Shown one piece after another: positions 1 through 6,774 of a stretch of 16,235 nucleotides of DNA (position 1 is the first letter of the stretch; every line of letters begins with the position of its first letter). A program made the translations under genes and the position numbers. Source of the stretch: Hydrogenophaga intermedia. GTDB lineage: Bacteria; Pseudomonadota; Gammaproteobacteria; Burkholderiales; Burkholderiaceae_C. The stretch lies in NCBI GenBank assembly GCA_945869245.1, contig CAMBOY010000038.1, positions 1 to 16,235 on the forward strand, read 5' to 3'. The notes beneath the pieces are model-generated. The model was not told the DNA's origin, did not search any database, and saw only the letters and a program-made list of their open reading frames with translations.

Positions 1-354
1 AAGCTGATTGGTAAAAAGATCGAGCAAGAGGCCTTGGAGGCCCCGGCCGAACGCCGCAGTGAACGCAGCGATCGCAGCGATCGCGGGGAGCGAGCGGAGC
101 GCAGTGGCGAGGAGCCGCGCCGTTGGCGCGACGAGCCGCGCGAGAGCGAGCGCCCCGCGCGCGAGGCCGCGCAGCGTCCGCGTTATGCGCCCCGCGCAGC
201 GCCCGCCGACCCGTTCTTTGACAAACCCTACGAAGAAAGCAACCGCGAGGCGCCACCCGACTGGGAAGCCGCAGCCAAGCCGGCCACACGCGGTTTGTCG
301 CCCAATATCAAAACCCGCAAAAAGGTGCCGGCGCTGTTCAAAGCGGCGGTGTGA
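1..354 (+). CDS. rhlE: DEAD-box RNA helicase, C-terminal end (RhlE-like), 5' partial
   Basis: The frame is open from the first base to a TGA at 352-354, so only about 117 C-terminal residues are present. It starts with KLIGKKIE, which fits the end of the second RecA-like domain of RhlE-type DEAD-box helicases. A charged, disordered tail rich in Glu/Arg/Ser follows (ERSDRSDRGERAERSGEE), including a 9-bp tandem repeat (CGCAGCGAT twice, 64-81). The end is basic (RKKVPALFKAAV), a common RhlE ending. Such tails bind RNA non-specifically and help remodel ribosome-assembly intermediates or structured mRNA. The helicase motifs lie outside the window, so the assignment rests on the tail and junction alone. 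The last 17 bp overlap the 3' end of the convergent apaH gene. It could be another DEAD-box paralogue. Confidence 0.7.
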   Translation, partial: KLIGKKIEQEALEAPAERRSERSDRSDRGERAERSGEEPRRWRDEPRESERPAREAAQRPRYAPRAAPADPFFDKPYEESNREAPPDWEAAAKPATRGLSPNIKTRKKVPALFKAAV

Positions 355-1192
355 ATGCGCCTGAGCCTGGCCGTTGGGCCTGGGGGCAGGGCACCTGTGT
401 GATGTCGACCACCTGCGGGTCGTGGTGTAAGCGCGCAGCGGTCAAATGACCGCCCCACACACAGCCGGTGTCCAGCGACAGCAAATCGCTGCGGTGCAGC
501 AGCCCCAAGGTGGACCAATGGCCAAAAGCCACGGGCTCGCCAGCACTGGCGCGCTGCGGCACATCAAACCAAGGCATGTAACCGGCTGGCGCTTGGGCAG
601 CGCCGTCTTTGGTGGCGAACTCCATCACCCCCTGGGCGTCACAAAACCGCAGCCGGGTCAGAGCGTTGATCACCAGCCGCCAGCGGCTCAAATCGCGCCA
701 ATCTTCGCTCCAGTGATTGGGCGTGTTGCCGTACATATTGTGGAGCAGCACGCCATGGTCGGGGCTGGCCAGCACGGACTGCACCTCGGCAGCGAGCGCC
801 ACCGTTTGGGCGCTGGTCCACTGCGGCAGCATGCCGGCGTGCACCAGCGTCCAGGCGCCTGCGCGCAAGGCCAAGGGGCGCTGGCGCAACCACGCCAGCA
901 GATCTGCCGCGTCGGGGGCGCTGAGCACATCGGCCAGGGTGTCGTTGCGGTGCGGCGTGCGCACCCCGTGCGCCACCGCCAGCAGGTGCAGGTCGTGGTT
1001 GCCCAGCAGCGCGTGCGCGCTGCCTTCCAGTGTGCGCAGCCGGCGCAGCACACCCAGCGAATCGGGGCCCCGGTTGACCAAGTCGCCCAGCAGGTAGACC
1101 GTGTCGCGGCTGGGCGAGAAATCGATGGCGGCAAGCAGGCGGTCCAAAGCTCCATCGCAGCCTTGCACGTCGCCAATCAGGTACATTGACAT
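338..1192 (-). CDS. apaH: Symmetrical bis(5'-nucleosyl)-tetraphosphatase (Ap4A hydrolase)
   Basis: A 284-residue protein, close to the ~280 residues of E. coli ApaH. It hydrolyses diadenosine tetraphosphate to two ADP in the cytoplasm and, in enterobacteria, also removes Np4 caps from RNA. The phosphoesterase motifs are in order: GDVQGC (7-12), GDLVNRGPD (36-44), GNHD (63-66) and VHAG (116-119), followed by the ApaH-typical AFGHWSTLG and LDTGCVWGG near the C terminus. Gln where many phosphatases have GDxHG is normal for many proteobacterial ApaH proteins. The start could be the first or second ATG (1192 or 1186). The second gives MYLIGDVQGC, which matches family starts well, and neither has a clear Shine-Dalgarno. 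Its start lies only 9 bp from the divergent CorC/HlyC gene, and its 3' end overlaps the helicase gene. Confidence 0.95.
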   Translation of the reverse strand: MSMYLIGDVQGCDGALDRLLAAIDFSPSRDTVYLLGDLVNRGPDSLGVLRRLRTLEGSAHALLGNHDLHLLAVAHGVRTPHRNDTLADVLSAPDAADLLAWLRQRPLALRAGAWTLVHAGMLPQWTSAQTVALAAEVQSVLASPDHGVLLHNMYGNTPNHWSEDWRDLSRWRLVINALTRLRFCDAQGVMEFATKDGAAQAPAGYMPWFDVPQRASAGEPVAFGHWSTLGLLHRSDLLSLDTGCVWGGHLTAARLHHDPQVVDITQVPCPQAQRPGSGAFTPPL

Positions 1193-1201
1193 GCTGCAAT
1201 T

Positions 1202-2509
1202 ATGGATATCTTGCTGATTCTGTTTCTCACGGTGCTCAACGGCGCGTTTGCCATGTCGGAGATGGCCTTGGCCGCCAGCCGCAAAAGCCGCTTGCAAGCC
1301 ATGGCCGACGAGGGCGACAAAGGCTCGCAGGCGGCGCTGGACTTGCTGGCGCATCCCACCCAGTTTTTGTCCTCGGTGCAGGTGGGCATCACCTCGATTG
1401 GCATGCTCAACGGCATTGTGGGCGAGGCCGCGTTCAGTGGTTCGCTGGCCGCGCGCCTGAGTGGCTGGGGCATGGGCGCGGAAGGCGCCGAGGTGCTGGC
1501 CACGGTCATTGTGGTGGTGGTCATCACCTTTGTGACCATTGTGTTTGGAGAGCTGGTGCCCAAGCGGGTGGGGCAGATGTATCCCGAGGCGGTGGCGCGC
1601 TGGGTGTCGCGCCCCATGAAGGTGGTGGCCCAGGCGGCCAAGCCCTTTGTCGCCTTGCTGACCCTGACCACCCAGGCGGTGCTGCGCGCTCTGGGCATCA
1701 ATAGCCAGAACCAGTCGACGGTGACCGAGGCCGAGATCAACGCCAGCTTGGAAGAAGGTGTGGACGCCGGTGTCATTGAGGCGCAAGAGCACCGCATGGT
1801 GCGCAATGTGTTTGCGCTCGACGACCGGCAGCTGGCCTCCATCATGGTGCCGCGCTCGGACATCGAATGGTTGGACGCGCAGGCCACCATTGGCGAGGCG
1901 GTGACCCGCGCTTGGGCTTCCGGTCATTCGTGGTATCCGGTGTGCCGTGGCGGACTCGACGATGTGGTCGGGGTGGTGCATCTGCCCGAGTTGCTGGCGT
2001 GGCAGGCCGAGGGCCGCAACGACACCTTGGCGTCGGTGGCCGAGCCGGCGGTGTTCTTGCCCGAGACCTTGAGCGGCATGGAATTGCTTGAGCAGTTCCG
2101 CGCCCGCTCCTTGCGCATGACGTTTGTGGTGGACGAATACGGGGTGGTGCAGGGCTTGCTGACGCCGCTGGACTTGCTAGAAGCCATCACTGGCGAGCTG
2201 AAACCCGAAGAGCCGGTGGACGCTTGGGCCACCCAGCGCGGCGATGGCAGCTGGGACGTGGACGGTGCCATGCCGGCGGCTGAACTCAAGGCCCGGCTGG
2301 ATTTGGGCGATTTGCCCGACGAAGACAAAGGCCGTTACAACACGGTGGCCGGCCTGTTGCAGACCATCGCCGGCGATTTGCTGGCCACCGGCGACGCCGT
2401 GGAGTGGGCTGGCTGGCGCATGGAAGTGCTGGCTTGTGAGGGCCGCCGCATCGACCGGGTGTGGATACACCAGACCGCAGCGGCCGAGGCCACTGCCGTG
2501 ACGCATTAA
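1202..2509 (+). CDS. Hemolysin/CorC family membrane protein (CNNM-CBS-CorC_HlyC)
   Basis: A 435-residue integral inner-membrane protein of the CNNM/CorC family, members of which are linked to Mg2+/Co2+ efflux or homeostasis. The older 'hemolysin' label is historical. The N-terminal CNNM (DUF21) domain spans about residues 1-180, with a first hydrophobic helix at 2-15, a strongly hydrophobic helix around 98-115 (VIVVVVITFVTIVF) and the family signature GELVPKR (116-122). A pair of CBS domains follows, beginning near MVPR (215-218) and running to about 340 (VVDEYGVVQGLLTPLDLLEAI). The last ~80 residues form the CorC_HlyC domain. ATG 1202 is the only reasonable start, but it has no strong ribosome-binding site and lies 9 bp from the divergent apaH start. 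The pirin gene follows after 33 bp and may be co-transcribed. The substrate cannot be told from sequence. Confidence 0.9.
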   Translation: MDILLILFLTVLNGAFAMSEMALAASRKSRLQAMADEGDKGSQAALDLLAHPTQFLSSVQVGITSIGMLNGIVGEAAFSGSLAARLSGWGMGAEGAEVLATVIVVVVITFVTIVFGELVPKRVGQMYPEAVARWVSRPMKVVAQAAKPFVALLTLTTQAVLRALGINSQNQSTVTEAEINASLEEGVDAGVIEAQEHRMVRNVFALDDRQLASIMVPRSDIEWLDAQATIGEAVTRAWASGHSWYPVCRGGLDDVVGVVHLPELLAWQAEGRNDTLASVAEPAVFLPETLSGMELLEQFRARSLRMTFVVDEYGVVQGLLTPLDLLEAITGELKPEEPVDAWATQRGDGSWDVDGAMPAAELKARLDLGDLPDEDKGRYNTVAGLLQTIAGDLLATGDAVEWAGWRMEVLACEGRRIDRVWIHQTAAAEATAVTH

Positions 2510-2542
2510 CTGGGCGCAATGCCTGTAGGAGTGGGTTTGACC

Positions 2543-3412
2543 ATGGATCAGTACAACACCGCCAGCCGCCTCATGGCCCCACGCGCGGTAGAACAGCTGG
2601 TGGCGGGTCGCGCCACGTCCGACGGCGCGGGTGTCAAGCTCACGCGGCTGCTCACCGACGACTGGCAGCAACGGCTCGACCCGTTTCTGATGCTGGACGT
2701 ATTTGGCAGCGACCAAGCGGACGACTACATCGCCGGGTTTCCCGACCATCCGCACCGGGGCTTTGAGACCATCACCTACATGATCGCGGGGCGCATGCGC
2801 CACCGCGACAGCGCAGGCAACCAAGGCTTGCTGCAAAACGGCGGCGTGCAGTGGATGACCGCTGGGCGCGGCGTGATCCATTCCGAACTGCCTGAGCAGG
2901 AAGAAGGCCGCATGGAGGGCTTTCAGCTCTGGCTGAACCTGCCGGGCAAAGACAAGATGTGCGCGCCTTGGTACCGCGACTTTCAGGCCGACGACGTGCC
3001 GGCGTTTGACACACCCGACGGTGTGCAGGTGAGCGTGATCGCTGGCGCCAGCCACGGCGTGGTCGGTGGCGTGCAGCGCGAGGCGACCGAGGTGCTGTAC
3101 CTGGTGCTGCACTTCACCCGCGATGCGGTGTTCGAGCAGCCCCTGGCGGCTGACCACAACGCTTTTGTGGTGGCCTACGAAGGCGCTGTGCAGCTGGGCG
3201 ACACCGCACTGCCGCTCAAGCACATGGCGGTGCTGGCGAATACCCCAGACACCGACGGTGTGCGGCTGCGGGGTCGCGCCGGGGCGCGCGCCATTCTGGT
3301 GGCGGGCAAGCCGCTGGGCGAGCCGATTGTGCAGTACGGCCCGTTTGTGATGAACAGCCAAGCCGAGATCATCGCCGCCATCAACGACTACCGCAGCGGC
3401 CGGCTGGCCTGA
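2543..3412 (+). CDS. Pirin family protein
   Basis: A 289-residue bicupin of the pirin family. The N-terminal cupin carries the metal-binding signature HPHRGFET (69-76) and the later GVIHSE (110-115), giving likely ligands His69, His71, His113 and Glu115. Pirins bind Fe, Ni or other divalent metals, and some have quercetin 2,3-dioxygenase activity. Others act as redox-responsive partners of transcription factors or enzymes, so the true role is open. The second cupin half (about 170-285) is more divergent, as usual. ATG 2543 was chosen because TAGGAG (2526-2531) lies 11 nt upstream. An in-frame ATG at 2519 would add eight residues (MPVGVGLT) but lacks a Shine-Dalgarno. It lies directly downstream of the CorC/HlyC gene and is convergent with the DUF3297 gene. 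Confidence 0.92.
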   Translation: MDQYNTASRLMAPRAVEQLVAGRATSDGAGVKLTRLLTDDWQQRLDPFLMLDVFGSDQADDYIAGFPDHPHRGFETITYMIAGRMRHRDSAGNQGLLQNGGVQWMTAGRGVIHSELPEQEEGRMEGFQLWLNLPGKDKMCAPWYRDFQADDVPAFDTPDGVQVSVIAGASHGVVGGVQREATEVLYLVLHFTRDAVFEQPLAADHNAFVVAYEGAVQLGDTALPLKHMAVLANTPDTDGVRLRGRAGARAILVAGKPLGEPIVQYGPFVMNSQAEIIAAINDYRSGRLA

Positions 3413-3437
3413 CGCGCCGGCGCTCCGGGGGGCGTGT

Positions 3438-3683
3438 TCAGTCTTTGTAGAACGCTTCGACCACGCCTTTGAGCTTGATCAGCAGCGGCTGGCCTTTGCG
3501 GTCCAGCGCTTTGCCTGCGGGCACTTTGATCCAGCCCTCGCTCACGCAGTACTCGCTCACATCAAAGCGTTCCTTGCCCTGGAAACGGATGCCAATGTCG
3601 TGCTCAAACACGGCGGCCACATGGTGCGGGCTGCGCGGGTCGATGGACAGGTGGTCGGGCAGGGCGGGGCGGGTATCGGTCAT
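3438..3683 (-). CDS. DUF3297 family protein
   Basis: A short 81-residue protein starting MTDTRPALPDHLSIDPRSPHH and ending in IKLKGVVEAFYKD. The pattern of an N-terminal LSIDPRSP, a central GIRFQGKER and ..EYCVSEGWIKV, then AGKALDRKGQPLLIKLKG is that of the DUF3297 family, whose function is unknown. Some databases label it misleadingly as glutathione peroxidase. No signal peptide or membrane segment is seen, so it is probably cytoplasmic. ATG 3683 matches the usual family start. An in-frame GTG at 3725 would add 14 residues and begin 2 nt past the slyX stop, which could mean translational coupling, but that extension (MDNCRLLFDFPVCT) does not look like the family. It is downstream of slyX on the same strand and probably shares its transcript. 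Confidence 0.85.
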   Translation of the reverse strand: MTDTRPALPDHLSIDPRSPHHVAAVFEHDIGIRFQGKERFDVSEYCVSEGWIKVPAGKALDRKGQPLLIKLKGVVEAFYKD

Positions 3684-3727
3684 GGTGCAAACAGGAAAGT
3701 CAAACAAAAGACGGCAATTGTCCACCT

Positions 3728-3955
3728 TCAGTAGTGCGGTGGCAGATCGTCGCGCAAGCTGCGGAATGTGGGTTGCGCCTCGTCGCCGTGCCGGCGGCGC
3801 AACTGGCTCACTTCATGCAGCAGCCGGTCGATGCTGTCTTGCTGCTGCGTCACCAGGGCGTTGAGGGTGTCGAGCAGGTCTTCGGCATAGCTGAGTTTGA
3901 TTTCCAGCTGGGTGATGCGCTCGTGCGCCTCGGCTGTGGTGTCGGGGGTGCTCAT
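3728..3955 (-). CDS. slyX: SlyX family protein
   Basis: A 75-residue protein with the SlyX layout: an almost wholly helical, coiled-coil-prone body (HERITQLEIKLSYAEDLLDTLNALVTQQQDSIDRLLHEVSQL, about residues 11-52) and a short tail ending in DLPPHY. The PPHY ending is the family hallmark. SlyX is a small cytoplasmic protein of unknown function found next to the FKBP-type isomerase gene slyD in enterobacteria. Here it sits between a cytochrome c4 gene (58 bp upstream) and a DUF3297 gene (44 bp downstream), all on the minus strand. The start ATG has a weak G-rich Shine-Dalgarno (GGGGGC). Confidence 0.9.
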   Translation of the reverse strand: MSTPDTTAEAHERITQLEIKLSYAEDLLDTLNALVTQQQDSIDRLLHEVSQLRRRHGDEAQPTFRSLRDDLPPHY

Positions 3956-4013
3956 GCCCCCGTTTGTACCAGCTTGTGGGCGCGTAGCTAGGCCGTGCCG
4001 CGCGCCCGCTGCC

Positions 4014-4628
4014 TCACTTGCCGCCCAGGTATTCGGCCACCGACGCCATTTCCAGCTCGGTCATTTTTTCGGCCACCATGTGCATCACCGCGTTGTCGTT
4101 GGTGCGGTCGCGTTTGTTGAACTGCTTGAGCTGAGTCAAGGTGTAGCCGGGTATCTGGGATGCCAGACGTGGCAGGTTGGCCTGCCCTTCGCCGTTGGCA
4201 CCATGGCAACTGGCGCAAGCCGGCACGCCGCTGAACTTGTTGCCCTGGTGGTAAATGTATTGGCCCATGCCAGCGAGTTGGGGGTCTTTGGCCGCTTCTT
4301 TGGGCGGCGTCATTTTCTCGTAGTACCTGCCCAGCGCCAGCATCTCATCGGGGGTCAGCTTGGCCACCATATCGGCCATGGCCGTGCTTTTGCGCTGCCC
4401 GGACTTGTAGGCCGCCAGCTGCTTGGCGATGTATTCGGCGTTTTGTCCGGCCAAGCGGGGGAAGACCTCGCTGGTGGATTCGCCATTGGCGCCGTGACAC
4501 AGAAAACAGGAGCCGCCGGCTATGCGTTTGGCGCGGGCTTCGTCGGCTTGTGCCCAGGCGTTGGCGCTGACGGTAGCCAGGAGGGCGGCACCCAGCCAGG
4601 GGGCAATCACGGAGCGAGAGAACTTCAT
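4014..4628 (-). CDS. Di-haem cytochrome c4-like protein
   Basis: A 204-residue periplasmic electron carrier. A Sec signal peptide spans residues 1-26 (cleavage after ANAWA). Two class I haem c domains follow, with CFLCH at 41-45 and CASCH at 138-142. Each is followed by the HGANGE / LPRLA.Q...Y pattern of cytochrome c4 and each has candidate Met ligands (MADM, MHMV). Such two-domain cytochromes pass electrons to cbb3 or aa3 oxidases. GAGG about 8 nt before the ATG supports the start. It lies downstream of the soxE/soxF-like pair but is separated from it by an intrinsic terminator at 4658-4684, so co-transcription would need read-through or its own promoter. A role as electron acceptor for the sulfide-oxidising flavocytochrome is an inference from position only. 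Confidence 0.9.
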   Translation of the reverse strand: MKFSRSVIAPWLGAALLATVSANAWAQADEARAKRIAGGSCFLCHGANGESTSEVFPRLAGQNAEYIAKQLAAYKSGQRKSTAMADMVAKLTPDEMLALGRYYEKMTPPKEAAKDPQLAGMGQYIYHQGNKFSGVPACASCHGANGEGQANLPRLASQIPGYTLTQLKQFNKRDRTNDNAVMHMVAEKMTELEMASVAEYLGGK

Positions 4629-4657
4629 TGCATAACCTCAAACAAATATTAGCGCGC

Positions 4658-4684
4658 AAAAAAGCCCCGGCCGCAGCCGGGGCT
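4658..4684 (-). terminator. Rho-independent terminator after the soxF-like gene
   Basis: Read on the minus strand, AGCCCCGGC pairs with GCCGGGGCT (9 bp, perfect) around a 4-nt loop, followed at once by six T (4663-4658). It sits 11 bp past the flavoprotein stop and 29 bp before the cytochrome c4 start. It should end or attenuate soxEF transcription. Confidence 0.9.
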
Positions 4685-4695
4685 CATCACGCGAA

Positions 4696-5976
4696 TCAAG
4701 CCAGGGTATCGGCCCAGATGTTGCGAGCCCAGGCGTGTGCGTAACGCCCCTCAAGCTCGCTGGCGGCCGCCGACACACCGCCCGAACCCGGCACCGTGAC
4801 CATGGTCTTGCGCTCGGCATCGTAGCGGTGCACGCTGGCCACATGCACCACGTCTTCGTCGGTCACGAAGCTGTAGCAGGTGTTGGCATACAGTGGCAGC
4901 TGCGGCGGCTCTTTGCCCATCAGCAGGTTCACCACAGCGGCAGCACAGGTTTTCCCGTGTTGGTTGGCCATGTGGCCCGATTTGGGCATGGCCGGCGCGA
5001 TCTGGATCGCGTCGCCGAGCACGTGCACGTTTTTCACCGCTTTGGATTCGAAGGTCAGGAAGTCCACCTCGCACCAGCGGCCGTTGGCGGTGGCCATGCC
5101 GGTCTTGACCGCGATGTCGCCGGCGCGCATATCGGGCACCACATTGAGCACCGCTGCCTTGATGTCGTCGTTGAACTCGAACTTCAAGGTGTTGGTGGCG
5201 GCATCCACATCGGCGAGTTTGTGCTTGGGGCGGTACTCGATGATGCCTTTGTAGTGCTCATCCCAGGCCTTCGTGAACAGGCCTTTTTTCGACTGAATGT
5301 CGTCGTTGGCGTCCAGGATCAGCACCTTGCTCTTGGGCTTGGCCTTTTTGAAATAGTTGGCCACCATGCAGGCGCGCTCGTACGGGCCGGGCGGGCAGCG
5401 GTAGGGAGCCAGCGGAATGGTGAGCGCGTACACGCCGCCGTCGGGCATGGCTTCGAGCTGTTTGCGCAGGGCCACGGTTTGGGCGCCGGCTTTCCAGGCG
5501 TGCAGCACCTTGTCTTGTGCGCCGGGCTTGCTCATGCCGGGCAAGGTGTTCCACATGAAGTCGATGCCAGGCGACACGATCAAGCGGTCGTAGGACAGCT
5601 CACCGCCACTGGCGAGCTTGACCACGCGCTTGTCGGCGTCGATGCTGGCGGCCACGTCGCGCACCACCTTGACACCGTGGCGCTTGCTCAGGTTGTCGTA
5701 GGGCGTGGTGATGTCGGCCATGGTCTTGCTGCCTTGCAGGACCAGATTGGAAATTGGGCAGGACACAAATGCGGCGCTGGGCTCCACCAAGGTGACCTGC
5801 ACCGCACCGTCGGAGAACAGGCGCAGGTACTTGGCGGCGGTGGCGCCACCGTAGCCACCACCGATCACCACCACATGGGGGCCTTTGCCGCCGGTGGCCG
5901 CGCAGCCGCTGATGGCGCCCAAGCCCGCCAGCGCAGAGCCGGCACCGAGAGTCTGTACAAATTGTCGGCGTTGCAT
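4696..5976 (-). CDS. soxF: Flavocytochrome c sulfide dehydrogenase flavoprotein subunit (SoxF/FccB)
   Basis: A 426-residue exported flavoprotein that oxidises sulfide in the periplasm and passes electrons to a cytochrome c subunit. A Tat signal (MQRRQFVQ) is followed by a hydrophobic stretch and ISGC (22-25), which could be a lipobox. The FAD-binding motif GGGYGG is at 39-44. VSCPISN places Cys73 where the covalent flavin cysteine of Allochromatium FccB lies. Cys194 (PYRCPPGPYERA) and Cys367 (NTCYSF) match the redox-active disulfide pair. The C terminus (SGGVSAAASELEGRYAHAWARNIWADTLA) is the FCSD flavin-binding domain. Length and motifs fit the family throughout. AAGGAG lies 9 nt before the ATG. 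It starts 12 bp after the small cytochrome gene, its likely haem partner. The disulfide and flavin roles are carried over from the Allochromatium structure. Confidence 0.93.
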   Translation of the reverse strand: MQRRQFVQTLGAGSALAGLGAISGCAATGGKGPHVVVIGGGYGGATAAKYLRLFSDGAVQVTLVEPSAAFVSCPISNLVLQGSKTMADITTPYDNLSKRHGVKVVRDVAASIDADKRVVKLASGGELSYDRLIVSPGIDFMWNTLPGMSKPGAQDKVLHAWKAGAQTVALRKQLEAMPDGGVYALTIPLAPYRCPPGPYERACMVANYFKKAKPKSKVLILDANDDIQSKKGLFTKAWDEHYKGIIEYRPKHKLADVDAATNTLKFEFNDDIKAAVLNVVPDMRAGDIAVKTGMATANGRWCEVDFLTFESKAVKNVHVLGDAIQIAPAMPKSGHMANQHGKTCAAAVVNLLMGKEPPQLPLYANTCYSFVTDEDVVHVASVHRYDAERKTMVTVPGSGGVSAAASELEGRYAHAWARNIWADTLA

Positions 5977-5988
5977 GGTGCGCGCTCC

Positions 5989-6285
5989 TTATTTCTTCAG
6001 GGCGGCAAAGTAGGCCGCGATTTGTTGGATTTGTTCGTCGCTGTAGCCCTTGGCAATTTGGTGCATCAGGGTGGCGGGCTTGCGGCCGCTTTTGAAGTCC
6101 AGCATCTGTTGGGCGATGTCGGTTTTGCCAGCCAGTGAGGCCATGCCGGGCTCAGCCCGACCTTCGGTGCCGTGGCAATTGGCGCAGGCAGCGGCCCAGA
6201 CGCGCACCTGGCTGACCTGAGCGTGAGCCGCCAGCGAGGCGCCACACAGCACGGCGGCCGCGATCCATTGGGGGGTTTTCTTCAT
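5989..6285 (-). CDS. Small mono-haem cytochrome c, partner of the SoxF/FccB flavoprotein
   Basis: A 98-residue periplasmic cytochrome. The signal peptide spans residues 1-22 (cleavage after AAHA). One haem motif, CANCH (34-38), is followed by GTEGRAEPGMASLAGK, and TLMHQIAKGYSDEQIQQIAAYFAALKK closes a class I c553/c4-like fold, with Met in TLMHQ as a candidate sixth ligand. AGGAG 7 nt upstream fixes the ATG at 6285. It lies 12 bp ahead of the flavoprotein gene, the arrangement of fccA-fccB and soxE-soxF, so it is probably the haem subunit that takes electrons from the flavin. Paracoccus SoxE and Allochromatium FccA carry two haems while this protein has one, so no symbol is given. Confidence 0.88.
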   Translation of the reverse strand: MKKTPQWIAAAVLCGASLAAHAQVSQVRVWAAACANCHGTEGRAEPGMASLAGKTDIAQQMLDFKSGRKPATLMHQIAKGYSDEQIQQIAAYFAALKK

Positions 6286-6569
6286 GGGGTTCTCCTGTGA
6301 AAAACGACGCCGATTATTGGCGCAATCTGCCAACAATGCCACCCAAGGCGGCACGGCAGACTGGTCCTGATCAAAGGCTTTGTTGCATCAGTAATTACGC
6401 ATATTGCGATTGAGATCGTAACGCCGTCGGACAGACGCGCGGCAACGTGAAAACCCTAGGAAAAACCCGGGGTGTTCGTCAGGGTCGGGTAAGCGCGATG
6501 AACGTCGGCGACCCGGCCTGAAAGGCCGGTGTCAGGTGTCGCGGCGGGTCAGGGTTTACACTAATCGTT

Positions 6570-6584
6570 ATATCAGCATTCAAT
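6570..6584 (+). promoter_or_regulatory. Sox motif, copy 1 (ATATCAGCATTCAAT), upstream of soxC
   Basis: Fourteen of 15 bases match the copy upstream of soxB at 12063-12077. It is AT-rich in a GC-rich region and lies about 190 bp before soxC. It could be a regulator-binding site or part of a shared promoter. Neither is proven. Confidence 0.6.
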
Positions 6585-6595
6585 AATATATTGGA
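6579..6595 (+). promoter_or_regulatory. Near-palindromic AT-rich operator candidate
   Basis: TTCAATA and TATTGGA form arms of 7 bp (6 of 7 complementary) around ATA. AT-rich dyads of this size are typical of ArsR-family regulators, the family to which SoxR, BigR and SqrR of sulfur oxidisers belong. No such regulator gene is in the window, so this rests on shape and position only. Confidence 0.45.
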
Positions 6596-6720
6596 CTGCG
6601 CAAGTGTTGAGGACGAGGGTAAGCCGGGTCAGTGGCCCGCCACTTAGAGGGCCCGCGCACACGCGCCGTGGTGTCTGGCCGATTGGCTCTCTGCGCAGTG
6701 GGTGGCCGCTGTCGGCGAGC

Positions 6721-6752
6721 GGCGCCACGACGCGGTGGTGCTGTTCTTTTTT
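6721..6752 (+). terminator. Terminator-like hairpin in the soxC leader (possible attenuator)
   Basis: GCGCCAC (6722-6728) pairs with GTGGTGC (6735-6741), with one G-U pair, around a 6-nt loop. TGTTCTTTTTT follows. The T run ends 22 bp before the soxC GTG. The left arm can instead pair with GCGCCGTGG at 6663-6671 (8 of 9), so a switch is conceivable, though chance pairings are common in GC-rich DNA. Confidence 0.4.
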
Positions 6753-6774
6753 ATTCCATCGAAGGTAGAAGCAA

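Larger units (their letters stand above)
6286..6774 (+). promoter_or_regulatory. Divergent regulatory region between soxEF-like genes and soxC
   Basis: These 489 bp contain no convincing gene on either strand. The two flanks are AT-rich (6371-6420 and 6555-6595) and the middle and soxC leader are GC-rich. Seen inside: an element ATCAGTAATTACGCATATTGCG (6387-6408) nearer the minus-strand operon, a 7-bp perfect hairpin (6513-6529), the motif ATATCAGCATTCAAT (6570-6584) overlapping a near-palindrome (6579-6595), and a terminator-like hairpin with a T run (6721-6752) 22 bp before the soxC start. A possible sigma-70 type promoter for soxC has TTTACA at 6555-6560 and TTCAAT at 6579-6584 (18-nt spacer). 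This is weak and only inferred. No clear promoter could be assigned to the minus-strand genes. Confidence 0.75.

Noticed and set aside
3978..4007. GGGCGCG...CGCGCCC hairpin between cytochrome c4 and slyX as a terminator
   Set aside because: Long loop (16 nt) and no T run on either strand.
4735..6138. A 467-codon open frame on the plus strand opposite the soxF-like gene
   Set aside because: Low-complexity Gly/His/Val composition and no family resemblance. The minus-strand flavoprotein explains the region.
6478..6555. Repeated GTCAGG (6478, 6531, 6548) as direct repeats of an operator
   Set aside because: Only six to eight bases, GC-rich and irregularly spaced (53 and 17 bp). Too short to support.
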